A stretch of 64,000 bases of DNA from Costus lasius (GCA_027563935.2 CM050449.1:48582507-48646506); one strand, 5' to 3'; numbered from the stretch's first letter, positions 36,662-50,300 are shown. The notes: a model not told the origin generated them from the sequence alone. Numbers and translations are program-made.

Positions 36662-39600
36662 CTAATGGTTGAGAAACCTCAAACCCATATTATTACAGTG
36701 CTTCTCATGCTTCTGCTGCGCCAGAGGCTTGGTAAGCGGGTCTGCCAGATTGTCATCTGTATGAACCTTGCATATTTTGATCTCGCCTCGATCAATGATC
36801 TCCCGGATCAAGTGAAACCGTCTCTGTATGTGCTTGGACTTCTGGTGCGACCGTGGTTCCTTTGCTTGTGCAATTGCTCCAGTGTTATCACAGAAGATAA
36901 CCAAAGGATCTGCACTCGAAGGAACAACACCAAGTTCTCTCACGAACTTACGAATCCAGACTGCCTCCTTGGATGCTTCCGAGGCTGCAACATACTCGGC
37001 TTCTGTTGTGGAATCAGCAACAGTTGACTGTTTGAAACTCTTCCACACCACTGCTCCACCATTCAAGCTAAAAACATAGCCTGATTGCGATCGGAAATCA
37101 TCCTGGTCCGACTGGAACGAAGCGTCAGTATATCCCTCTATACTGAGTTCTTCCTGACCACCATATATCAAGAACATATCTTTGGTCCTCCGCAGATATT
37201 TTAAGATGTTCTTGACTGCAATCCAGTGCGCCAAACCTGGATTACTTTGGAATCGACTGGTCACGCTTAACCCGTAAGCGACGTCTGGGCGAGTACACAA
37301 CATCGCATACATAATGGACCCAATAGCCGAAGCATAAGGCGTATTGTCCATTTCATCTTTCTCAGTCTGTGTTTGTGGACACTGACTCTTCGAAAGATTC
37401 AGACCATGTCTGACTGGAAGATATCCTTGTTTAGAATTCTCTAAATGAAATCTCTCCAGGACTTTATCGATGTAAGTACTCTGGCACAGCTCGAGAAGCC
37501 TCTTAGATCTATCCCGGTAGATCTTCACACCTAATACATAGGCTGCTTCTCCTAGATCTTTCATCTGAAAACATTTTCCTAACCATGCTTTAACAGCATG
37601 CAGTTCAGGAATATCATTTCCAATGATTAAGATATCATCGACGTAGAGGATTAGGAATGTAATTACGCTCCCACTAAACCTTTTATATACACACGGGTCA
37701 TCTTCGTTCTTGATGAAACTAAACTCAGAGATTGATTCATCAAAACGAATATTCCAGCTTCTAGATGCTTATTTCAGTCCATAAATGGACTTCTTTAACT
37801 TGCATATTTTATGACGATCTGATGGATTAGTGAAACCCTCAGGTTGTGTCATATACACATCCTCATCCAGATTTCCATTAAGGAAAGCTGTCTTCACATC
37901 CATCTGCCAGATCTCATAATCGTAATATGCAGCTATCGCGAAAAGAATCGGAATAGACTTGAACATAGCTACAGGTGAGAAAGTTTCATCATAATCTATC
38001 CCGTAGATTTGTTTGAAACCTTTCGCAACTAGCCTGCCTTTATAGGTAACCACGTTACCATCCATGTCAATCTTCTTCTTGAAGATCCATTTACAGCCTA
38101 TAGGGATTACTCCCGGAGGCGGATCAACCAAATCCCATACTTGGTTATCTGACATGGAGTCCATCTCGGCTCGCATAGCATCAAGCCATCTAGCTGACTC
38201 CGGTCCACTGACCGCATCCGCATAAGTGAGGGGTTCATCATTATCAATGATGTAGACTCCGTCATAGCGCTCAGGCTGACGACGGATCCTTCCCGATCTT
38301 CGCGGTTCCCGTGATATCTGAGCCTCAGGTTGTTCAATAACCTGATCTACTGGCTCATGCTCATCCAACTGTGCTTGACTACTTTGTCCTTCCTCTGGAT
38401 TCTCATCCAGCTTTATTTCTCTGCCACTGGCCTCTTGCAGAAGAAACTCCTTCTCAAGGAATATGGCCGTACGAGCAACAAATACCTTGTTCTCCTTCGG
38501 ATCGTAGAAATAATAACCCTTAGTTTCCTTAGGGTAACCGACAAAGATGCATTTGTCAGATCTGCTCTCTAGTTTCCCAGAGGCGAGCTTTTTGACATAA
38601 GCCTCGCAACCCCAGATCCAGATAAATGTCAAGCTAGGCTGTTTCCCATACCATAACTCATATGGCGTCTTTGAAACTGCCTTGGATGGCACTCGGTTTA
38701 GTACCTTTGCAGCTGTTTCCAGTGCAAAACCCCAAAAGGAGTATGGAAGAGTGGCCTGACTCATCATAGAACGAACCATATCAAGTAACGTTCTATTTCT
38801 CCTCTCGGACACACCATTCCATTGCGGTGTTCCTGGTGGAGTGAGCTGTGAGATAATCCCACACTCTTTCAGATAGTCAGTAAACTCTCGACTTAGGTAT
38901 TCACCACCTCGATCAGAACGAAGTGCCTTGATATTTCGGCCTAGCTGATTTTGTACTTCATTTTTGAACTCTTTGAACTTGTCAAAAGATTCACTCTTAT
39001 GTCTCATCAGATAGACATACCCATACCTACTGAAATCATCAGTAAAGGTAATGAAGTACTGATAGCCACCTCTGGCATGTTTACTAAATGGCCCACACAC
39101 ATCACTGTGTATAAGGTCAAGTAAATCTGAAGCCCTTTGACCTTTGTTAGGAAAAGGAGACTTCGTCATTTTACCCATCAAACAAGCTTTGCATGTATCA
39201 ATCTCCTCATAGGAGAAAGATCCCAGCAGTCCATGATCATGCAACCGCTTAATGCGCTTCTCGTTTATATGGCCTAAACGACTATGCCATAACAAGGTGC
39301 TGTCATCAGCATACTTGGCTTTCTTATTATCAATGTTTTGTATAGAATTTTCCATGTCCAACATGAATAACCCATTGTTAATTGAACCAGTTCCATACAC
39401 AATATTATCTAGAGATAAAACACACTTTGAAATATTGCATTCAAAGGCAAATCCTTTCCTGACAAGAGCAGGAATAGAGATAATATTCTTCGTGATACTC
39501 GGTACAAAATAACAATTGTTTAATTCCAATACAATGCCAGATGGTAAAGAAATGAAATAGTCTCCTACAGCAACAGCAGCAACCCGTGCCCCGTTTCCAA

Positions 39601-40546
39601 CTCGTAGGTCTACCTCATGCTGTCCCACCTGCCTTCTTCTCTTGAGTTCCTGTACATTTGAACAAATGTGAACTCCACATGCAGTGTCCAACACCCATGA
39701 TATTGAAGAAGATGAAACCATGACTTCCGTCACGTATATACCTGAGCCAGAAGCAACGCTTCCCCTCTTATCTCCTTGGAGCGCTTTACAGTCCTTTTTC
39801 CAGTGACCCAGCTGGCCACAGTGGAAACACCTGTTGTCCTTCGACCGCTTCACCTTCTGTTTCAGAGCCTTGCTGTAATTCTTGACAGGGGCCTTGCCCT
39901 TCTTCCCCTTCTTCTTGTTCCTAGAAGGAACCATTAAGACAGAGGTTGAAGGCTTTCCCTTCAGAGTTTCCTCAGTGGTCAAGAGCATATTCAGCAGCTC
40001 TGCCGGAGTACAATCGATCTTGTTCATATTAAAATTAATTATGAACGCATTGAAAGAAGGCGGGAGAGACTGCAGAATAATATCTACAGCAAGCTCCTGG
40101 TTGATGGTATGCCCCAGTTTCTCCAGAGCCTCCTTGTGCCCAATCATCTTGAGCACGTGAGCTCCCACTGGGCTCCCTTCAGCCAGTTTGCTCTGAAAGA
40201 AGAGCTTCGTCAGATTATAGCGTTCTGTCCTCGCCTGTGCAGCATACAGCATCTTGAGGTTCGCTATAATCTCTATAGCCGACATATCCTCATGCTGACG
40301 CTGCAGCGGTGGCGTCATAGACGCTAGCATCAGGCAAGCGACATCAATGCTATCATTGACGTGCTTTTCATAGGCATCCCGAACCGCCCTTGCGGCGTTC
40401 GGAGCGGGTTGAGGCGGCACAGCCGTCTCGAGGACATACAGTTTCCTCTCTGCCTTAAGAACGATCTTAAGGTGTCCGAACCAGTCAGAGAAGTTCGGCC
40501 CAGCAAACTTCTCCCTTTCCAGTAGGGTTCGCACATTGAAGCTCAT
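36662..40546 (-). pseudogene. C3 copia gag-pol with a single stop
   Basis: Full-length copia polyprotein frame from MSFNVRTLL to the RNase H tail. One in-frame TAA at 37769-37771 replaces a Gln codon in the reverse transcriptase after IYGLK. The stretch between 37564 and 37769 stays in frame and still encodes the YVDD catalytic box. Zinc knuckle, DTACG protease and integrase motifs are intact. A private Arg-to-Pro change (FKSIPILFA, where other copies have FKSIRILFA) lies in the reverse transcriptase. Confidence 0.95.
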
Positions 40547-41720
40547 GGTGTTCGTTGCTGCAGTAATCTACAACAAGCAAGAAGATAAACACATGCAATT
40601 CTAATTATTTAAGCAATAAATAGAAAGCATGATCTTATGTGGTAAAAGCCCAAGAACCCTAGTAAGACCTTAATTTTACTTAAGTCTTTACGTGAGCTCT
40701 TTTGCATCTCATCTGGTCCAACCCAGGGCCCTAGCGCCAAGAGCACCTCAGGTGCGCCACCAGCAGAATGCCCCTCTAGGATGTGTGCCTTTATGCTCTT
40801 GTCTAATCAAAAACATTTTGATCTATCTAGACAAGCTTTTGACTCGCAGGTCAATTATACAATAAATGAATGAAAAATGTGATTCGCAGATCACAATAAT
40901 ATTTACTTATAATTAACCAGGCACGCAGGCCCCAGCACAGCACACAATAGGGCAACCCACATAAGATAAAATAAACAAGCATATGGTATCAATTATCATG
41001 TGATCCAATCAAGAAATTAAATTTTGAAAACCCCATAGGCATCAATTTTAACTTCCTTATGTGCCCTACAACCTTACAATGGTCCATTGATAGGGATCCA
41101 CTCATCCATCTAGTCAGATCCTCTGCCCTTGCATGCACCGAGTCCTAACTGACCCGAGTTGACCTAATGGTCAACCATGCATGTTCCAAGGGCTGAACAA
41201 CCCTCATGAGTTCTAGCAAGCGGGTGTGACCCCGGGCCTAACTCATGTGTGTTCACCGAGTTGTCTCAACCAGACCTCGCTACACACCTAAGATGCAATC
41301 AACCTATGGCCACCTTGTGCTTGCGCACAGGTGCCATCTGGTCGATCCATCTAGGCTGTCAGATGGTCTGATCAGACTTTGGATCTAACATAGAGGTGAC
41401 TTCAACCCCATCAACCCATCTAAGGGTTTATAGTAGGCGCCACTTAGATCTAGTGAGGCGCGCAAGATGAAATGAATTTTACAAAAAACATTCAACAAGC
41501 GCCATCAAGAAACATGCGCCAACAATCATACAAGTAATAACATGTAGTTTCGCATGTTGACATTAGATCTAACCATTAGCGCAAACATGTGATATCAATC
41601 AAGCGCCAACATCTAAAGACTTAGCATGTATTCATGGTGATGATAGATCTATTGTTGGCGCAAACATGGATCACTAAAGCAATCATAAGATTCATGCATA
41701 AACTCACCTCTGATACCAAT
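40547..41720 (-). other. C3 shortened leader with primer-binding site
   Basis: 1174 bp against about 1.8 kb in C1 and C2. Just upstream of gag the sequence jumps from ACAACAAG to AAGATAAA, removing both twin hairpins. The primer-binding site is at 41707-41718 (TGGTATCAGAGG in element sense). No gene seen. Confidence 0.8.
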
Positions 41721-43435
41721 TGTAGGGTCCCCTTCAAGGGGGAGCGCAAGCATGTAAAACCCCTTTCGAGAGGGGGGCAAACCCTAGAGCATGCGGAAAA
41801 TGTACTCTTCTAGGGTTTCAATATGATCGTTTGCATGAACACATATATATGATCAACTTTATAAGTATTGCAAAGATCAAGTTTGAGATCTTTTACCATA
41901 GCCATGATAGAGGGTGGCGGCTTGGAAGCAAGAGGGCAAGAAAGCACTCCTCCAAAGAAAACACACACTAGATGAGAGATGGCTACCCTTTAGGATCTTC
42001 CTTGTGCTAGCAAGAGATCCCCAAAGTTCCTTGTCGTGTGTTGAAGATGAGATGTGCTTGGCCGAGAGCTTCCTTGTCCTCGAGTCCTCTCTTCGTTCAA
42101 CGAAGATGACAAAAGCGTAAAGGCCAAATTGCGTTAAGCCTTCTTCATTCAAGTCATGGCGTTACACTTCCAAAAATGGAAGGTTTTCAAGCCATGCGAT
42201 CACTTGAAGGAAAAACCGCCCAACAAGCCTTTAAACCTTGAACCATACGTTCACCCATGTGAACCGGTTCAAGCCAATTAGGTTCAACCCAATTCGGTTC
42301 AAAACCCCAATTAAACCAGCCCAAGCCATGGTCTAGATCTCTTTGAACCAAATGGTTCAAGATCTAACCGTTCATCTCTTGATGCTCCTGATCTCTTCGA
42401 TCTAGCATGCATACTCTCGATCGGAGCTTACCGATCTCAAGCCCTAATCAATCAAACATGATCAGACCAGATCTCACTCACAATCAGAGTCTAAACTCGT
42501 TTAAACTGAGTCTAAACAGTTCAGTCCACACGATCTGACTTAAGTAAGCCATATCATCAAATTGTGCGACCCTGAGGGTTTCCTTTAAATGTCGGTAACG
42601 ATAACTTTCGTTATCACGATCAGTGAGGGGTATCTAGCAACACATCACTGTCTCCCGATATAAAGGAAAGAGTCTTCCAAGACTACACCCAAACCACAGC
42701 ACAAGTGTGAATCAACTTCACTAGGCATACATGTGTCCTTTGCCACTGGATGTTCTTATTGGACAAGCGGGTCAAGCTTGTAACTCCAATACGATGAGCA
42801 TGATTAGATCAGATGAACATAGTCATCTGGGTATGGCCATACACTATCTCAATCATCTCATATAGGGGGGCCCTTTAGAACATCACACTCCTTAAACAAG
42901 GAGACGGCAATCCTATGTCTATCACTAGTGCCCTAACCTGATTCAAGCTCACCATCCAAGATAGTCTATAATCATTATCTTTCAAATGATATTGAACTAC
43001 CTCAAAATAATGACAATCATCATTTAGAAACACAAGTGATCTCAAGTCAGAGGACATGTGCCACTTGGTGCTTACAAGGATCATTCACATTGTGACAAGC
43101 AATTGAATATCCTAGTAGGGTCTGTCCAGTACATCCAATGTACCCATGAGTCTACATCTTATTCCATGCTCGAAGCATCCTATAAGATTAGCACACATAT
43201 TAGTCTCAATCATATCAAGGCTGTCTCATGTTCACCAAGATATCTCGACTAAGGACATATAGCCTGTTAGCCTAGCTGAACAGCTTTGAGACATTATTCA
43301 GAAGTACACTTATTACAGCAGACAAGGTAACAACCTGAATAATAACCATGCCTTTATAAACATAAGAGTTTATTACATGATACTTATTACAATCCCAAAG
43401 GCCTCAAACATTAGCCTTAAGGGCATACCCCAACA
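41721..43435 (-). repeat. C3 5' LTR (1715 bp)
   Basis: Partner of 34926-36641; begins TGTAGGGTCC instead of TGAAGGGTCC. Core CTTGTGCTAGCAAG at 42001-42014. Ends ACCCCAACA before ACACA. Confidence 0.95.
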
Positions 43436-43438
43436 ACA

Positions 43439-43712
43439 CACGGGTTGGCGATTGGCTGGGACAGCCTACCAGAGACTAGTGCTTGTACTCTCTGTGCATC
43501 TTATCTCGCCTGAGCGGGACGCGCAGACCAAGTATGAAATATGGATCCCATCTCACTAAAAGAGTTCTACTCTTTCGGGCTGTTTTTGCTGGATTTTTCA
43601 GCCAGATAAAATAGTGAGAAAAGAATCTTTCTTAAGTCCTGGATTGATTCTGAACATTGATACTGACCTTGCTGTTCTTGCATTGTTGTAGATTCCTGCA
43701 GCAACGAACACC
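43439..43712 (+). other. C4 leader remnant
   Basis: About 270 bp matching the gag-proximal end of the C1 and C2 leaders, from CACGGGTTGGCGATTGG to the CAACGAACACC before the start codon. The upstream part is cut off by G1. Confidence 0.85.
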
Positions 43713-45183
43713 ATGAGCTTCAATGTGCGATCCCTACTGGAAAGGGAGAAGTTTGCTGGGCCGAACTTCTCAGACTGGTACGGACACCTTAAGATTGTTC
43801 TTAAGGCAGAGAGGAAACTGTATGTCCTCGAGACGGCTATACCGCCTCAGCCCGCTCCGAACACCGCAAGGGCGGTTCGGGATGCCTATGAAAAGCATGT
43901 CAATGATAGCATTGATGTCGCTTGCCTGATGCTAGCGTCTATGACGCCACCGCTGCAGCGTCAGCATGAGGATATGTCTGCTATACAAATTATAGCAAAC
44001 CTCAAGATGCTGTATGCTGCGCAGGCGAGGACTGAGCGCTATAATTTGACTAAGCTGTTCTTTCAGAGCAAACTGGCTGAAGGGAGCCCAGTGGGAGCTC
44101 ACGTGCTCAAGATGATTGGGCACAAGGAGGCTCTAGAGAAACTGGGGCATACCATCAATCAGGAGCTTGCTGTAGACATTATTCTGCAGTCTCTCCCGCC
44201 CTCTTTCGATGCGTTCATCATTAACTTTAATATGAACAAAATCGATTGTACTCCGGCAGAGCTGCTGAATATGCTCTTGACTACTGAGGAGACTCTGAAG
44301 GGAAAGCCTTCAACCTCTGTCTTGATGTTTCCTTCAAGGAACAAGAAGAAGGGGAAGAAGGGCAAGACCCCTGTCAAGAGCTACAGCAAGGCTCTGAAGC
44401 AAAAGGTCAAGCGGTCGAAGGAATACAGATGTTTCCACTGTGGCCAGCTGGGTCACTGGAAAAAGGACTGTAAAGCGCTCCAAGGAGACAAGAGGGGAAG
44501 CATCGCTTCTGGCTCAGGTATATATGTGACGGAAGTCATGGTTTCATCTTCTTCTATTTCATGGGTGTTGGACACTGCATGTGGAGTTCACATTTGTTTA
44601 AATGTACAGGAACTCAAGAGAAGAAGACAGGTGGGACAGCATGAGGTGGACCTACGAGTTGGAAACGGGGCACGGGTTGCTGCTGTTACTGTAGGAGACT
44701 ATTTCATCTCTTTACCATCTGGACTTGTATTGGAACTAGACAATTGTTACTTTGTTCCCAGCATTACTAAAAATATTATCTCCATTCCTGCTCTTGTCAG
44801 GAAGGGGTTTTCCTTTGAATGCAATATTTCAAAGTGTGTTCTTTCTTTAGATAATATTGTTTATGCTACTGGTTCAATTAACAATGGGTTATTCATGTTG
44901 GACATGGAATGTTCTATACACAATATTGATAATAAGAAAGCCAAATATGCTGATGACAGCGCCTTGCTATGGCATAGTCGTTTAGGTCATATTAACAAGA
45001 AACGCATTAAGCGGTTGCATGATTATGGACTGCTGGGATCATTCTCCTATGAGGAGATTGATACATGCAAAGCTTGTTTGATGGGCAAAATGACGAAGTC
45101 GCCTTTTCCTCATAAAGGTCAAAGGACTTCAGGTTTACTTGACCTTATACACAGTGATGTGTGTGGGCCTTTTAGTAAACATG
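43713..45183 (+). pseudogene. C4 gag-pol, 5' part: gag, protease, start of integrase
   Basis: Starts at ATG in CACCATGAGC (MSFNVRSLL). Gag, basic linker, zinc knuckle CFHCGQLGHWKKDC, protease DTACG and pre-integrase LWHSRLGH are all present, ending at GPFSKH where G3 enters. Codons after 45183 come from the G3 LTR. No stop occurs within this part. Confidence 0.94.
45179..45183. repeat. G3 target-site duplication, ACATG
   Basis: Left copy; right copy at 53223-53227. Removing G3 and one copy restores the C4 frame. Confidence 0.93.
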
Positions 45184-46798
45184 TGATGGAGGGGCCAGCC
45201 CTGCCCCAAGAAGGTCTGGAAGGACTAGGAGGAAGCCCCTCAGATATGGCTTTTCATCCTAGGTCACCTTTCTTTCCTTATTTGTAGTTTCCTTATTTGC
45301 CTTGAATAAAAGCCCTAGTGCATTGTGAAGTTTCCTTATTTGGTCATGCATTACTTCCTAGAATAGTCTACTGGGTTTTGTGTCAATAATTGGGCAGGTT
45401 ATAGCCCAGCTAAAGGGAAGCTAGGAAGCTCAAGCTAAGCCACTCAAGTAAAGCTCCAATTATGGAAGGAGGCACTTCAACTACTTCAACTAAAGACTTC
45501 AAGTTGAAGGGGCTTACAATGAATGCAACTCCACCTTCCAAATTAACCAAGGCGCCACCTAATATGAAGAAGATTTCGAATGAGAGAAACCAGCCCACAA
45601 ATTGCCAAGTAAAGAGCCATCAATGCGCCTAGCCATCAAGGATCAATCTAGATCCACAAATCAAGGGATCATCATCTAGATCCCCAATTTGTGGAGCCAC
45701 CTTTGGAAGCCTCTAGCCGCCCATGCATCTTGAAGGGAGTTTTTCGAATTCAAATGAATCCAATGCAAGAGGCGCCATCTCATCCAAGCAAAGAAGGAAG
45801 GAGCCCAAGAGAATTCGGCTACAAGAAAGAAAGAATTTGAAATTCGAAATTGAGGATGGAAATGTTTTTATTGAGCATTAATTTCCTCCATAATGTTGTG
45901 ATTTCCGCCTAGGGTGAAATGTCACCCTTGCCCATGGCTTGTTGAGCCTATAAATTGTAACCTCCCCTCTCTTTGTCTATGAGTTGCCTAGTGAAAAAAA
46001 TCCTTGTGTTAGCATTGGTGCTTGTGTCGCCTAAAGAAGTTTTCTACCTCCCCTCTCCTCTAAAGGGCCGAGCCCTTTCCCTTCTCCCCCCCCCTTCTTC
46101 TCAAGCTCTCAACGCATCCAACCTTTGAAGGACTTTGCTTACTCTTGGCGAGGCTCTAAAGGATCTCATCCACCTTGATCTCGGCAAGTAACAAAGACTC
46201 TTCATAGTTCTTTCACTTTCGGCTAGCATGAAGGCAACACCAACAAGACTTCAATATCGGCTAAGTTCTTTCCCCTCCTTCATCTATAGTTTCTAGAACT
46301 TGTCCCTACACTAATCTGAATTTTATTTGAAGGTGACGCAAGGAGTTGGAGGAATCTTTTCCTAAGCGCAAGGCTTCCTTCTTTCCCCCTCTTTCTCTTT
46401 AGTTAAAGTGTTAAGGGAACTTGTGAGGCTTAACCTCCCCCTTAGTTTGGCTTTGTAATATGAATCCGTGGTGTGTGCGGATCTCGTTTGTCTGTGTTTG
46501 TTTGTAATGATGCAATACCTTCCATCAGAGTAGGACCGTTGAAGATCGGGACGATACGATCCTTCTATGCTCAAGGATCGCACTGTGAGTATTCCTACTA
46601 GTCTTTCAATTTGTAGTTTAATTGCTATTTCTTTGGTAGTCTAAATAGTTTAGTGTCGTTTTCTTCTACTTATAAAATACAAAAATATTTTCCAACTTCG
46701 TTAGAGTAAATTCGGGTTTTATCTAAAAATACAAAAAAATTATTTTCTCAAAGCGTTGTTTGAATGCACCCTTACTTGTGAGTGATCCCCCTCCATCA
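45184..46798 (+). repeat. G3 5' LTR (1615 bp)
   Basis: Bounded by TG and CA. A TATA-like box lies at 45949-45955, and a polyC tract near 46085 differs in length from the other LTR. The first 77 bp duplicate the coding end of pol. Confidence 0.94.
45949..45955 (+). promoter_or_regulatory. Candidate TATA box in G3 5' LTR
   Basis: TATAAAT in the context GAGCCTATAAATTG, about 765 bp into the LTR and followed by a pyrimidine-rich stretch. Also present at 52370-52376 in the 3' LTR. Assignment rests on the motif only. Confidence 0.45.
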
Positions 46799-46981
46799 GT
46801 TTGGTATCCAAGCCTATCTTAGAATAGAATTTTAGCCTCAAAACTATTTTTCAACTTCTAAGACTTTTCTTGGACCTAGGTGTTTTAAAGAAGTGGTTCT
46901 TCATAACCTGCTACTATACTTATCATACTACCTTTAGTAGCCTTATTTTTCAAAACTACTCTTTTCAAAACTATTACCACC
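46799..46981 (+). other. G3 leader and imperfect primer-binding site
   Basis: TGGTATCCAAGC at 46802-46813 matches the initiator tRNA-Met complement at 10 of 12 bases. The rest of the short leader is featureless up to the start codon in CACCATGACT. Confidence 0.65.
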
Positions 46982-47230
46982 ATGACTACTAGATCAGGAG
47001 CAAATTATAATAACCACCCTGAATCCAATGATATTACTAGACAAGCTGAACCTAATGACATGGCTAGACTCTTTAACATGATAGCGTCCTTCCAAGAGGA
47101 ACTTAGGGATATTAGAGCTAGGCTCCCAAATCCTGAAAATCTTAGGGATGATAGACCCCCTAGTCGGCCCTCAAGTGAACCCATCCTAGGTGAACATCCC
47201 CAAAACAATAGGAACCATAATAGGAGAGTC

Positions 47231-47344
47231 CAAGAACCTGAATGGGAAGAGCCACATGCTCGACCTTATCAAAGACCTAGGGAGGACCAAGAACCTGAGT
47301 GGAATGAGCCCCGTGCTCAACCCTACCACAGACCTAGGGAAGAT
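47231..47344 (+). repeat. 57-bp tandem duplication inside G3 gag
   Basis: Units 47231-47287 and 47288-47344 each encode 19 residues containing QEPEW, EP, A, PY and RPRED. They are diverged by several substitutions but keep the frame. Confidence 0.85.
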
Positions 47345-50300
47345 GAAGTACAACGCAACATCAAACTTTCACCCCCAACCTTTAGTGGTTCCCTTGACCC
47401 GAGAGAGTTCCTAGATTGGGTAGACAAACTTGAACGGTATTTTGACTGGAGCATGATGCCAAGTCAATCCAAGGTTAGGTTCACCCGATGTCTCCTAGAA
47501 GGTACTGCTAGATTATACTGGACAAGCATAGAGAAGAACATAGAGTTGTTTAGGCGCCCTCCTATTGAGAGATGGGAAGACATGCGAGACAAACTTAGGG
47601 AAAAATATGTCCCTCCCTATTTCCAACTTAAGATTATTGATGAAGCCATGAGCCTAGTCCAAGGTAGCCTAAATGTCACCGAATACACCACTAGGTTTGA
47701 TGAACTCCTTTTGAGGAGTGGCATCCATGAGGAACCCCATGTCTCCCTTAGTAGGTACAAGAATGGACTTAGACCCGAGATCAAAAGGGGAATGACCTAT
47801 TTCCAAATAGAGTCTAGGGAAGTCGCCTACCAAAGAGCCTTAGAGGTAGAGGAAAACATAAAGAGAGCCTTTAGGAGAGAGTTAAGTTCCCCTAGAACTT
47901 ACCCTAAGGCGCCCTCCTCAAGTCCCTCTAGCTCTCAACCCAAAGCCCCAACACCAACACCCTCTAGACCTAGGACTATCCAAGAACCTAGAGTCACTTG
48001 CCATGCTTGCAACCAAGTAGGACACTATATGAAAGACTGTCCCAAGAGGGTCCTGTACTTAGGTGAGGAAAAACGTGAAGAAACCTATGAGGAAAACCAT
48101 GAGGAAATCCATAATCCTGACTCTGGTTGTACGGTTTGGGAAGAACTAGCTTATGATAGTGGTGAAGAACAAACCCACGACACATTAGGAGTGGTTAGGT
48201 GCACCCTAATCAAACCTACCCCAACCGAGGACTGGCGTAGGACCAGTATTTTCCACACCTACACGAAATGCAATGGCAACATGTGCAAAGTAGAGATAGA
48301 TGGGGGAAGTAGTCTGAACGCGGTCTCTCATACAGCCTTAGTAAAATTCAACCTTAAGGCAGAACCGCACCCCAATCCCTATAGCATATCCTGGGTCAAT
48401 CAATCTAGCGTCCCAGTCACCCATAGGTGCTTAGTGCCCCTTCAGTTTGCCATCTACCAAGGCAAGATTTGGTGTGACGTCATAACCATGGATGTCGCCC
48501 AAGTCTTACTCGGTCGCCCGTGGTTATACGATATGGATGTTATCCACTACGGTCGGACTAACACCTATGTCTTTAGCCATGATGGGCAAAAGATCAAACT
48601 GAAGCCTTCCATGCCTAAGGAACTTAAGGCTGCCACCAACAAGGGTTGGATAGAGGAACCTAAGGAGCCTAAACCGACCATCCAACTCATAAGGTCCCAT
48701 GCCTTTACTCAAGACTGCTTAGAGTCCAAGCAAGTGTACTCCTTAGTCATTAAGGAAACCAACCCAGATGAGGAGTCACCCATACCCAAAGAAGTTGAGA
48801 CCCTACTCTCAGGGTACTCTGAGCTCACCAGGGAAGAACTTCCCAATGGGTTACCTCCCCTTAGAGAAATCCAACATGCCATAGACCTTGTCCCGGGTTC
48901 TACTCTCCCACACTTACCCCACTATAGGATGAACCCTACTGAGCATCAAGAGCTCAAAAGACAAGTAGATGAATTGTTAGACAAGGGTTTCATTAGGGAA
49001 AGCCTTAGCCCGTGTGCAGTACCCGCCCTTCTTACCCCAAAGAAGGATGGAAGCTGGCGCATGTGTATAGACTGTAGGGCCATGAACAGGATAACCATCA
49101 AGTATAGATTTCCCATACCAAGATTAGATGACATGCTTGACATGCTGGTAGGTTCTAAGTGGTTTAGCAAGCTAGACCTTAGAAGTGGATACCACCAAGT
49201 TAGGATCAGACTTGGGGATGAGTGGAAGACTGCCTTTAAAACCAAGGATGGTTTATATGAGTGGCTAGTCATGCCCTTTGGTCTCTCTAATGCCCCCTCA
49301 ACATTTATGAGGTTAATGAACCAAGTCTTGAAGCCTTACATAGGAAGATTCTTAGTAGTTTACTTTGATGACATCCTAATCTATAGCAAGACCCGAGAAG
49401 AACACATGGAACACCTTAGAAAGATCTTAGACTTACTTCAGGAAGAAAAGCTATACCTAAACCTGAAAAAGTGTTCTTTCCTTTCCCCTAGGGTTGTCTT
49501 TTTAGGCTTCATAGTTTCAGACCAAGGACTTCAAGCTGACCCTAGCAAAATCCAAGCCATCTTAGACTAGCCTGAACCCAAGACTTTGACTGAGATTAGG
49601 AGCTTCCATGGTCTAGCTGCCTTTTATAGGAGATTCATTAGAAACTTTAGCACCATAGTAGCCCCTATAACTAACTGTATGAAACAAGGTGAGTTTAGTT
49701 GGCCTAAGTCTGCTGGTAGAGCTTTTGTAGAGCTTAAGTCTAGAATGACCACTGCCCCTGTCCTGAAATTGCCTGACTTTTCTAAAGCTTTTATAGTGGA
49801 CTGTGATACCTCAGGAGTAGGAATAGGAGGTACCCTTAGTCAGGAAGGACACCCCATAGCCTACTTTAGTGAGAAATTAAATGAGGCCAAGCAAAGGTAT
49901 ACCACCTATGATAAGGAATTCTATGCTGTAGTCCAATCTTTAAGGCACTGGAGACACTATCTGATACACAACAAATTTATTCTAAATAGTGACCACCAAG
50001 CTTTATCTTTTCTAAATGCTCAAAAGAAATTAAATGCTAGGCATGCTAAATGGGTAGAGTACCTTCAACAGTATACTTTTGTTTTGAAACATAAATCTGG
50101 AACTGAAAATAAAGTTGCTGATGCTTTGAGTAGAGTAGTTTTACTTATGCAAACTTTATCTGTTGAAGTAGTTGGATTTGATCGTATGAAGCATGAATAC
50201 CTAGAATGCCCTGATTTTTCAAGCATTTATTCTGAGCTTAGCATAGATCCTTTGAGTCATCCCCTCTATACCCTAAGGGATGAGTTTCTGTTTCTTGGGC

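Larger units (their letters stand above)
34926..43435 (-). mobile_element. C3: complete-ended Ty1-copia element with leader deletion
   Basis: Antisense element, 8510 bp, with LTRs of 1716 and 1715 bp that differ by about 4 substitutions and one indel by eye. Perfect ACACA duplication. The leader is about 640 bp shorter than in C1 and C2. Inserted at the exact border between G1 and C4. Confidence 0.95.

Noticed and set aside
40547..41720. C3 leader deletion as a spliced intron
   Set aside because: The missing segment is not bounded by GT and AG in element sense: the TTGTTGTAG just before gag is retained. Short-repeat-mediated deletion fits better.
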